From: Cyanobacteria bacterium UBA11370
Lineage (GTDB): Bacteria > Cyanobacteriota > Cyanobacteriia > Cyanobacteriales > Coleofasciculaceae
Direction of reading: 5' to 3'
Length of the DNA: 5,161 nucleotides
Assembly (NCBI GenBank): GCA_003486645.1
Contig: DNGI01000449.1
Location: forward strand, 5,590-10,750
Shown here: piece by piece, positions 1 to 5,020 of the stretch
Layout: every line of letters begins with the position of its first letter
Position numbering within the stretch: the stretch's first letter is position 1
Position numbers and translations under genes: made by a program
Notes under the pieces: model-generated
Seen by the model: the letters and a program-made list of their open reading frames with translations, nothing else
Told to the model about the DNA's origin: nothing
The model's database searches: none

Positions 1-21
1 AACAACCAACAACTAACAACT
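1..21. repeat. Short tandem heptamer tract (AACAACC type)
   Basis: The first 21 bases are three consecutive heptads, AACAACC, AACAACT and AACAACT, in exact 7-base phase. The third runs into the stop codon of gdhA (bases 20-22). The unit is the reverse complement of the TTGTTGG unit repeated at 4102-4152, so both tracts belong to one family in opposite orientation. Such 7-base short tandem repeats are a known feature of cyanobacterial genomes. The tract may continue beyond the left edge of the window. No function can be assigned; it lies just downstream of gdhA. Confidence 0.7.
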
Positions 22-1315
22 ATGAAACTCGACCATTGATATAGTAATCTCTTGTACCTTTAGCGCTGAGTGCTTCACCCAACCGATTTAAGGCGTGAAC
101 ATAAGCGGCTGTTCGCAGCGAAATAGCAAGTTCTTGAGAAATTGACCAAATTTGTTTGGATTCTTCTACCATTTTTTGTCTCAAGCGTTGATTGACTTCC
201 TCTAACGTCCAATACAGTCCACTGCGATTTTGCACCCATTCAAAATAGCTAACGGTAACACCACCCGCATTCGCTAAAATATCAGGGAAAACCATAATTC
301 CCTTAGATTCCAAGACTTTATCAGCCGCTGATGTGATGGGGCCATTTGCTACTTCAAAGATGTATTTGGCTTTGATACTATCGACATTTTCTTCAGTAAT
401 TTGATTTTCTAGCGCAGCAGGAATCAGGATATCCACATCTAAGGCTAAAAGCTCTTGATTGGTCAATACTTCATGCTCAACAATGTTACAAACACTCCCT
501 TCACAGTAGACAGCTTTAATGCCTTGACTAGAGGCTTTATATTGGCGAATGCTGGGAATATCTAACCCTTTTTTCGCATAAATTCCGCCTTGAGAATCGC
601 TAACGGCTACAACTTTATAACCTGCGATCGCCAGCAATTCTGCTAACACCGAACCGACTTTACCAAATCCTTGAATAGCGACAGTAGTTTGTTGGGGAAT
701 CAGGTCAAGTTTAGGCAGAATAGACTCAATAACAAAATAAGCACCCGCTGCTGTAGCACCATCACGACCAACACTTCCACCCATTGTCAGAGGTTTACCT
801 GTGACTACTGCTGGACTAATTTGACGACGGATAATACTGTATTGATCCATCATCCAACCCATCACCATCGCATTAGTATAAACGTCGGGCGCGAGAATAT
901 CAACATCAGGGCCAATAAAGTCAGCGATCGCATCAATATACCCGCGACTTAGCCGTTCTAATTCCAGCTTAGATAACGCTTTGGGATTAAGAGTAATTCC
1001 CCCTTTCGCACCACCAAAGGGTAGATTTAAAACAGCACATTTAAAGGTCATCCAAAAGGCTAAGGATTGCACTTCATCGAGTGAAACATTAGGATGATAT
1101 CGCACACCGCCTTTTCCTGGTCCTCTGGTATCATCATATCGTACCCGATAGCCTTGAAAAATCTTTAAAGAACCATCATCCATTCGCACTGGAATTGAAA
1201 CATTCAAACTGAATTTAGGATACTTTAACCGTTCAATCGCATCTTCAGAAATAGAAACATATTTCATTGCGGCTTGCAATCGTTTACCCGCATCAGACAA
1301 TAATGATTCAGACAT
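20..1315 (-). CDS. gdhA: Glutamate dehydrogenase (Glu/Leu/Phe/Val dehydrogenase family)
   Basis: This 431-residue cytoplasmic enzyme would catalyse reversible reductive amination of 2-oxoglutarate with ammonium and NAD(P)H to give glutamate. In cyanobacteria it is a side route to the main GS-GOGAT pathway. The N-terminal substrate domain carries GPGKGGVRYHP (about 65-75), the lysine of MTFK (K92), PFGGAKGG with the catalytic-type lysine K104, and APDVYTN with the catalytic-type aspartate D144. The Rossmann domain has GFGKVG (216-221) followed by an acidic residue at the end of the next strand (D240 in VAVSD). ANAGGVTVSYFEW (348-360) is typical of hexameric glutamate dehydrogenases. Its S356 sits where the family binds the glutamate gamma-carboxylate, which favours glutamate over leucine as substrate. 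Length and both ends fit the family, and the stop is TAG. The start is set by AGGAG 10 bases upstream. NAD versus NADP preference cannot be read reliably. Two HIP1 octamers lie inside the gene. It looks intact. Confidence 0.95.
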   Translation of the reverse strand: MSESLLSDAGKRLQAAMKYVSISEDAIERLKYPKFSLNVSIPVRMDDGSLKIFQGYRVRYDDTRGPGKGGVRYHPNVSLDEVQSLAFWMTFKCAVLNLPFGGAKGGITLNPKALSKLELERLSRGYIDAIADFIGPDVDILAPDVYTNAMVMGWMMDQYSIIRRQISPAVVTGKPLTMGGSVGRDGATAAGAYFVIESILPKLDLIPQQTTVAIQGFGKVGSVLAELLAIAGYKVVAVSDSQGGIYAKKGLDIPSIRQYKASSQGIKAVYCEGSVCNIVEHEVLTNQELLALDVDILIPAALENQITEENVDSIKAKYIFEVANGPITSAADKVLESKGIMVFPDILANAGGVTVSYFEWVQNRSGLYWTLEEVNQRLRQKMVEESKQIWSISQELAISLRTAAYVHALNRLGEALSAKGTRDYYINGRVS

Positions 1316-1325
1316 TTTACTATTT

Positions 1326-1330
1326 CTCCT
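1326..1330 (-). promoter_or_regulatory. Shine-Dalgarno of gdhA (AGGAG)
   Basis: On the minus strand AGGAG stands 10 bases before the ATG at 1315 and supports that start codon. It is the clearest ribosome binding site among the four genes. A CATAAT that could serve as a -10 lies just upstream at 1347-1352, inside the heptad tract. It has only a poor -35 (TTTTGG, 17 bases further up), so the promoter itself is not established. Confidence 0.6.
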
Positions 1331-1346
1331 AATTAAGTAAGTGAGG

Positions 1347-1405
1347 ATTATGAACTATGAATTATTAATCCAAAATCCAAAATCCAAAATCCAAAATCCA
1401 AAATC
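1347..1405. repeat. Composite heptad tract upstream of gdhA (ATTATGA-like + ATCCAAA x5)
   Basis: Eight 7-base units run in unbroken phase: ATTATGA, ACTATGA and ATTATTA, then five perfect ATCCAAA units (1368-1402), then a partial ATC. Two different heptamer families are thus joined without loss of register. The tract ends about 30 bases before the gdhA start codon and covers the place where a core promoter could lie. A HIP1 octamer (1411-1418) follows six bases after it. This is a cyanobacterial STRR-type repeat. Copy number is likely to vary between strains, which is an inference from repeat type. No regulatory role is shown. Confidence 0.85.
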
Positions 1406-1515
1406 GATTGGCGATCGCATTCCAATCTGTTTCCGATGGACAATATCTGACCATCAGACTACAGCGCCAGTGCAGTAAGCTTTAATGTTTTGTGCTAGGC
1501 AAAGCTTGTTACAGA

Positions 1516-1529
1516 CGCGATAAATCGCG
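1516..1529. repeat. Small inverted repeat CGCGAT-AA-ATCGCG
   Basis: Perfect six-base arms CGCGAT and ATCGCG are separated by AA, in the context GACGCGATAAATCGCGC. It is followed at once by a weaker inverted repeat, ATTTG-GTT-CAAAT (1535-1547). From memory, closely similar GACGCGAT/ATCGCGTC inverted sequences are dispersed through Nostoc-type genomes, so this could be a decayed copy of such an element. That link is recall, not demonstrated here. With a two-base loop it is unlikely to fold as drawn in RNA, and there is no T-run to make it a terminator. Confidence 0.45.
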
Positions 1530-1647
1530 CTTGAATTTGGTTCAAATCAATCTTTTGTTTCCTTCCTTATCGGGGAGAAACAAGGTCGGTTTGAACTGTT
1601 CTTACTAAAATTATTTCATGGAAATACATGAAGTAGCTACAAAAACA

Positions 1648-1661
1648 GTATATCTCGTTAC
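1648..1661. promoter_or_regulatory. Candidate NtcA-type site (GTA-N8-TAC)
   Basis: The sequence GTA-TATCTCGT-TAC matches the consensus of the cyanobacterial nitrogen regulator NtcA exactly. It lies about 333 bases upstream of gdhA, a nitrogen-metabolism gene, which is the only reason to list it. Against it, six fixed bases are expected about once in a window of this size by chance. No matching -10 (TA-N3-T) lies at the usual 20-24 bases towards gdhA; the best sequence there is TATTTC at 21 bases. Confidence 0.2.
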
Positions 1662-1743
1662 ATTTAGTAAAACTACCTCTGGAAACCAGCCACAGATACA
1701 GGAAAAAAGACCCTTTCCCCTTACCGCTTCGCCTTTACACTTC

Positions 1744-2520
1744 TTAAGCTTCCGGTTCGATACCAGCAGCTCGCAATTGCGCCGCCAAGCGATCGGCTCT
1801 TGCTTCAGCTTGTTCGGCTCGTTCTGTACCCGTTAACAACAAATTCCCCTGGTTGTCCCACCAGCGCAACCAAGGTAATTCTAGATTTTGATACTGACCT
1901 TGCCAAATTCCCAGTTCAACTCCCAAGGGTGAAATCGGATAATGTCCCCGCTCATTTGGTGTTAATAACTGATACTCACCCGCCACCAAAGAATAAACAT
2001 CAATGCTGGCACGTCTAACTTCATAAATTCCGTAAAAAGCAGGACGAATTACTTGTTCGTAAATCCAGAATTTTCCCGGCTTTTTTGCTTCCTCTTGTTC
2101 AGTGCGAGATAGGGGAGTTTTATCCCGTTCTTCTGAGCCATCTCCTGAAGCAAACTCTAAAACAATCAAGGGTGGAATTAACTCTTGCCACAATACATAG
2201 GAACGCCGAATTTGTCCATTTAAACTGGGTGGTACATTCGGGACATAAAACCAGTCTGGCGCTGTGGCTTCCGCCCCCGCTTCGCTAACTGCACCTCGCT
2301 CTGGTGGGTCAGTTAATCGCCAGTAAATTCCACAATCTTGACCGATACAATAGTGTGCATCAGGATGACGTTTTTGCAGTACGGGTTCGATTGAATCTGT
2401 TAAGAGAATGCTTTGGGGATGCTCCTGAAAATTTTTTACAAATGTGCCATCGGATTCGGGTAATTGGGTATGATCGGGTAGTTTTTTGAGCAGTGGGAGT
2501 GGATTAATAGTGGAAGTCAT
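1744..2520 (-). CDS. Uma2 family (DUF820) PD-(D/E)XK nuclease-like protein
   Basis: This 258-residue protein belongs to the Uma2/DUF820 family, which is highly multiplied in cyanobacteria and has a restriction-endonuclease-like fold; its biological role is unknown. The core shows APDWFYVPNV (87-96) with the first acidic residue D89, and PPLIVLEFASGDGSEERDK (116-134) with E122. A lysine and aromatic helix follow, GKFWIYEQVIRPAFYGIYEV (149-168), where K150 is the likely family lysine. GVELGIWQGQYQNLELPWLRW (200-220) and a charged C-terminal helix ending QLRAAGIEPEA are also typical of cyanobacterial members. Two segments look longer than usual, about 76-88 (Ala/Glu/Gly-rich) and 136-148 (SRTEQEEAKKP). 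The start is supported only by a weak GAAGG (2533-2537), 12 bases upstream. The gene has no HIP1 site. It appears intact, but nuclease activity is inferred from the fold only. Confidence 0.88.
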   Translation of the reverse strand: MTSTINPLPLLKKLPDHTQLPESDGTFVKNFQEHPQSILLTDSIEPVLQKRHPDAHYCIGQDCGIYWRLTDPPERGAVSEAGAEATAPDWFYVPNVPPSLNGQIRRSYVLWQELIPPLIVLEFASGDGSEERDKTPLSRTEQEEAKKPGKFWIYEQVIRPAFYGIYEVRRASIDVYSLVAGEYQLLTPNERGHYPISPLGVELGIWQGQYQNLELPWLRWWDNQGNLLLTGTERAEQAEARADRLAAQLRAAGIEPEA

Positions 2521-2773
2521 AACTAATTTACGCCTTCACGTATTTAAAATAGCTAACTCTAGGATAGCGTGATCATTCAGTAGTTCAGGATTAAATAACC
2601 TTGATTAGGTACACCACTGAGTCTTGTTAGTTAGAGACAAACCCTGTTCTACTGCTAAATTCTGCTGTAACTGGTCACTCGTTTAACTGTTAGAGAACCC
2701 TAGAAATAATAAAGCTATTGTCGCCGGGACTGATTGAACTAGAATTGCCGCTGGGGTTTTCAGCGTAATCCTA
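2521..2773. other. Intergenic region with protein-like frame broken by stops
   Basis: These 253 bases separate the radical-SAM gene from the downstream Uma2 gene. On the minus strand, the frame that leads into the Uma2 ATG has only three stops (TAA 2683-2685, TAA 2605-2607, TGA 2536-2538). Between them it reads protein-like: a hydrophobic stretch TPAAILVQSVPATIALLFLG, then SDQLQQNLAVEQGLSLTNK, then NPELLNDHAILELAIL. This could be a decayed small gene or chance. An imperfect direct repeat GTTAGAGA(CAA)ACCCT occurs at 2630-2645 and 2689-2701. A five-base stem CGCTG/CAGCG (2749-2765) lies just after the radical-SAM stop, without a T-run, so it is a poor terminator. No promoter for the Uma2 gene is clear. 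Confidence 0.4.
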
Positions 2774-4096
2774 TCACCTAGTAATACATTTTTCAAGCAG
2801 CTCTTCAATCCCATTAATCACTAAAATTTGAGTTTGTAACTGACAACTAACATCTTCGACAGTCAGATCATCTAAAAATCGAGTATCATCATGCTTGAGC
2901 ATTACCGCAGGTAACAAAATTCCATCTCCTAACTCTTTGCCTTGCAATCCTTCGAGTAAATCTTGACCTGTTAATAAGCCTGTTACTGTGATTTCCTGAC
3001 CCCAATAATTACTACATAAGGCTACTAACTTTATTTCTAATCCTTCCACCATATTTAACGTCTGTACCAGTGGCACAAAGGCATTTTCTACAGCATTTCC
3101 TACTACCCAAGTTAATCTTCGTAATGTCTCTAATCGAGTTGGTAATATCCGATTAGCTACCTCTTCAAACTGTTTGATAAACTGGCGAATTGAACCGACC
3201 CCATTTCCAATTTGGGGATAATCTTCATAATGAGATTCTGGAGGTAAGTCTTGCCTTGCGATCAAAAACCATTCATCAGCTAACCAGGCAAATGTAGACC
3301 TTAATTCCTGCTGAAATTTATCCTGAAGTAACTGAATTTGATGTATCGTTTCTACAGCTTTATCGTGACTAACGGGTATCAACTCATCCTCTGTAGGTCG
3401 AAAACGGGTTAATCCCACGGGAACCACCGCAACGGAAGCGACGGTTGGTACTTCACCTTGATGGAATTGGGCTAAATTGAGTAAAGTTCTTTCCAAGTGA
3501 ATACCATCATTAATTCCTGGACAAACTACAACTTGAGCGTGAATTTGTAAGCGGCGTTCCTGAAACCATTTGAGTTGCTCTAAAATCTGTCCAGCGCGAG
3601 GATTCTTTAATAAACGGCTACGAATTTCGGGTTCAGTCGCATGAACAGAAACATAGAGTGGAGATAGACGCATTTGTTCTATCCTGTTCCATTCTTTTTG
3701 GTTAATATTAGTAAGAGTTAGGTAGGAACCATAGAGGAAGCTGAGGCGATAATCGTCATCTTTGAGATATAAACTGTCTCGTTTACCAGGGGGTTGTTGG
3801 TCAATAAAACAAAACGGACAGCGGTTATTACACTGAATTAAACCATCAAATAATGCGGTTTCAAATTCTAATCCTAAATCATCGTCGTAGTCTTTCTCAA
3901 TTTCTACATAGTGAGTTTTTCCTTTGGCATCAATCACTTCGAGTTCTAGGATTTCATCCGCACATAAAAACTGATAGTCAATCAAATCACGAGGATGAGT
4001 GCCGTTGATGGATACAATAGCATCACCAGGTTCAAATCCAATTTCAGCAGCGATGGAATTGGGAAAAACTTTAGTGATTAATGCGGGATGAATCAT
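2774..4096 (-). CDS. PDZ/radical-SAM/DUF512 protein, cyanobacterial TIGR03279-type FeS protein
   Basis: This 440-residue, probably cytoplasmic protein has no known function; the family is described as a putative cyanobacterial iron-sulfur oxidoreductase. Residues about 4-68 form a PDZ-like domain (ITKVFPNSIAAEIGFEPGD, VSING). The cluster motif C-x3-C-x2-C follows at C89, C93 and C96 (QCNNRCPFCFIDQQPPGKR), the radical-SAM spacing. It is followed by strongly conserved KDDDYRLSFLYGSYLTLTN and a SVHAT strand. From about 216 comes the DUF512 part (VAVVPVGLTRFRP, ADEWFL, QIGNGVGSIRQF, EITVTGLLTGQDLLEGL). Domain order and length fit a full-length member. There is no signal peptide or membrane segment. 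The ATG opens directly into the PDZ domain, but no Shine-Dalgarno precedes it: the 50 bases upstream are an AC-rich heptamer repeat. The gene ends with tandem stops TGA TAG. It contains no HIP1 site. The substrate is unknown, and the presence of SAM chemistry is inferred from the motif. Confidence 0.93.
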   Translation of the reverse strand: MIHPALITKVFPNSIAAEIGFEPGDAIVSINGTHPRDLIDYQFLCADEILELEVIDAKGKTHYVEIEKDYDDDLGLEFETALFDGLIQCNNRCPFCFIDQQPPGKRDSLYLKDDDYRLSFLYGSYLTLTNINQKEWNRIEQMRLSPLYVSVHATEPEIRSRLLKNPRAGQILEQLKWFQERRLQIHAQVVVCPGINDGIHLERTLLNLAQFHQGEVPTVASVAVVPVGLTRFRPTEDELIPVSHDKAVETIHQIQLLQDKFQQELRSTFAWLADEWFLIARQDLPPESHYEDYPQIGNGVGSIRQFIKQFEEVANRILPTRLETLRRLTWVVGNAVENAFVPLVQTLNMVEGLEIKLVALCSNYWGQEITVTGLLTGQDLLEGLQGKELGDGILLPAVMLKHDDTRFLDDLTVEDVSCQLQTQILVINGIEELLEKCITR

Positions 4097-4101
4097 TTTT
4101 G

Positions 4102-4152
4102 TTGTTGGTTGTTGGTTGTTGGTTGTTGGTTGTTGGTTGTTTGTTGGTTGTT
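4102..4152. repeat. TTGTTGG heptamer tract abutting the radical-SAM start
   Basis: Five perfect TTGTTGG units (4102-4136) are followed by a partial TTGT, one more perfect unit shifted in register (4141-4147) and a partial TTGTT. The break in phase suggests past slippage. On the minus strand the tract reads as (CCAACAA)n and ends five bases before the ATG of the radical-SAM gene, so it occupies the ribosome-binding region. On the plus strand it ends 15 bases before the ATG of the GNAT remnant. The reverse-complement unit recurs at 1-21. Confidence 0.92.
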
Positions 4153-4167
4153 ATTATGTAAGTGATT

Positions 4168-4321
4168 ATGGATATTCGTTTTTTGGCTGACTGTCCGGAT
4201 GTAATACCTGCGATCGCTTGTCTGCATAGAATTGAGACTTGGCGATCGCTCTAATTATTACGATACTCAAGAACAGTTTCGTCTGCGTTTAAATCGAGAT
4301 ACTTTGTTTTCTATTCTCTCT
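4168..4321 (+). pseudogene. Frameshifted, truncated GNAT acetyltransferase remnant
   Basis: From ATG 4168 the plus strand encodes MDIRFLADCPDVIPAIA, which resembles the N-terminus of cyanobacterial GNAT N-acetyltransferases (IRxLADCPxxIPxLAxW). The frame goes on as CLHRIETWRSL and stops at TAA 4252-4254. One frame over, from about 4250, comes YYDTQEQFRLRLNRDTLFS, which resembles the usual next part of that family (a DT-x-E motif, then RL, then NRDT before the first core strand). One frameshift around 4243-4253 therefore joins the two parts. Resemblance fades after about 4306, and the acetyl-CoA-binding motif is absent: about 50 of a usual 150-190 residues remain. It points towards the 3' end of the lyase gene on the other strand. 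No Shine-Dalgarno is seen. The family assignment is from memory of family sequences. A chance resemblance is less likely, because both frames fit in the right order. Confidence 0.55.
4210..4249. repeat. Two HIP1 octamers as an imperfect inverted repeat
   Basis: Two GCGATCGC palindromes (4210-4217 and 4242-4249) lie 32 bases apart inside the GNAT remnant. TTGTCT after the first and AGACTTG before the second add three more pairable bases (TCT with AGA). The transcript of either strand could thus form an eight-base GC-rich stem with an internal loop. No T-run follows on either strand, so it does not look like a terminator. HIP1 is an over-represented palindrome of many cyanobacteria. Confidence 0.75.
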
Positions 4322-4345
4322 TCCTTCTTTCCCAATCTGTTAATA

Positions 4346-4936
4346 TTAAACCTTCACTTCATCCGCAAAACTCGCCACACGAACAAAGTGAAATGGCCCA
4401 GCAATTGAACCCCAGATATGCTCATCGGTTTGGGGATCGCGCCCCCGATCTAGACTGATAAATTTATGGTCATCAATTTCAAAAGTACTATCAAGATAAG
4501 TTTCTTTGTCCTTACGAACAACCATACAAGCCTTACCGGGTTCAACTGCACCTTTAAAACTATGGCCCGTCCATTCCACATTAAACGTACAACCAGAAAG
4601 TTTTTCTAACTGTTCAGATTTTAACGATTGCAGTCGTTCAAGGTCACGAGAAGCCCCATAAAATAATTCCTCATTTTGAACTTTGTAATTTTCAATTTCA
4701 ATGCGATCGCCCGCGACAACTAATTTTAATACCCGTAATCGATAGGGAGCATTGAGCATAATGTCATAGGCTTGTTCAAGAAACAAACTCGGACTATTCA
4801 ACAGGGATGGGGGTAGGGGACGCATACAGACGCGGATATGGGCGTAGAATGGAGGATTTTCAAAGGCTTGGGCTTGGTTGCTAAAGTCAGCCGCCATCCA
4901 GCGAGTTAAGGTTGTGATATCCGTGGAATGAGTCAT
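4346..4936 (-). CDS. cpcT: CpcT/CpeT family phycobiliprotein bilin lyase
   Basis: Members attach phycocyanobilin or a related bilin to a beta-subunit cysteine: Cys-153 of phycocyanin for CpcT, the corresponding beta-phycoerythrin site for CpeT. They act in the cytoplasm before phycobilisome assembly. The 196 residues fit the family length and show its conserved blocks: ADFSNQAQAFENPPFYAHIR (16-35), RPLP (39-42), LEQAYD (53-58), PYRLRVLKL (64-72), IENYKV (81-86), YGASRDL (93-99), SGCTFNV (114-120), FKGAVEPGKACMVVRK (127-142), TYLDS (146-150), SLDRGRD (161-167) and WGSIAGPFHFVR (175-186). The start agrees with the family N-terminus. The only Shine-Dalgarno-like AGGA (4951-4954) is 14 bases upstream, further than usual. 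CpcT is preferred over CpeT on length and because no phycoerythrin gene is seen, but the bilin and target cannot be proven from sequence. No phycobilisome structural gene is in the window, so it stands alone. One HIP1 octamer lies inside the gene. Confidence 0.88.
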   Translation of the reverse strand: MTHSTDITTLTRWMAADFSNQAQAFENPPFYAHIRVCMRPLPPSLLNSPSLFLEQAYDIMLNAPYRLRVLKLVVAGDRIEIENYKVQNEELFYGASRDLERLQSLKSEQLEKLSGCTFNVEWTGHSFKGAVEPGKACMVVRKDKETYLDSTFEIDDHKFISLDRGRDPQTDEHIWGSIAGPFHFVRVASFADEVKV

Positions 4937-4972
4937 TAATGAATTCTGAATCCTAAGTTAACTTCATCAATA

Positions 4973-4978
4973 ATTGTA
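4973..4978 (-). promoter_or_regulatory. Candidate -10 element of the lyase gene (TACAAT)
   Basis: TACAAT on the minus strand matches TATAAT at five of six positions and would give a leader of roughly 30 bases before the ATG at 4936. The best -35 at 18 bases is TTTCCC, which is poor, so an activator or another promoter may be used. A second TA-rich stretch further up (TACTAT/TATAGC near 5062-5070, with TTGTGT upstream) is an alternative. Confidence 0.25.
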
Positions 4979-5006
4979 AAACTTAGCCTGATCCCAGGGA
5001 AACTAA

Positions 5007-5020
5007 TTCATCCCTCATCC
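5007..5020. repeat. Two-copy heptad TTCATCC-CTCATCC
   Basis: Two heptads differing only in the first base, TTCATCC and CTCATCC, stand in phase upstream of the lyase gene, followed by a degenerate TTCCTAT. This is the pattern of another common cyanobacterial 7-base repeat. With only two units the call is modest. It would be the fourth heptad tract in the window. Confidence 0.4.

Larger units (their letters stand above)
1406..1743. other. Intergenic region between Uma2 gene and gdhA; no gene seen
   Basis: This stretch lies downstream of the Uma2 gene and upstream of gdhA, both on the minus strand. It holds one HIP1 octamer (1411-1418), two adjacent small inverted repeats (1516-1529 and 1535-1547) and an exact GTA-N8-TAC sequence (1648-1661). 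No rho-independent terminator is visible after the Uma2 stop. Short open frames here lack coding character: the plus-strand frame starting at 1618 runs into the 3' end of the Uma2 gene and is most likely chance. A gdhA promoter probably lies in or next to this region, but none is convincing. Confidence 0.6.

Noticed and set aside
671..952. Plus-strand open frame of 93 codons inside gdhA
   Set aside because: It lies fully antisense to a well-conserved enzyme gene, and its Thr/Asn/Ile-rich translation has no family features.
1474..1510. Similarity between the gap (AGCTTTAATG, reading QNIKAYCTG on the minus strand) and gdhA at 504-521 (QGIKAVYCEG)
   Set aside because: Only a 10-base exact match with a gapped flank. 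About a dozen such matches are expected by chance in a window of this size, and the resemblance does not extend.
1557..1581. GTTTC...GAAAC as an inverted repeat or mobile-element end
   Set aside because: Only five outer bases pair and the inner positions mismatch.
1618..1836. Plus-strand open frame of 72 codons in the gap before gdhA
   Set aside because: It overlaps the 3' end of the Uma2 gene antisense, has no ribosome binding site and shows no coding character.
1800..2489. Three plus-strand frames inside the Uma2 gene (1800-2018, 2085-2288, 2304-2489)
   Set aside because: All are antisense shadows of the Uma2 coding sequence.
2749..2765. Hairpin CGCTG/CAGCG after the radical-SAM stop as a terminator
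   Set aside because: The stem is only five bases and no T-run follows on the minus strand.
4102..4152. Tandem tract considered as a CRISPR array
   Set aside because: The units are contiguous 7-base repeats without spacers, and no cas gene is present.
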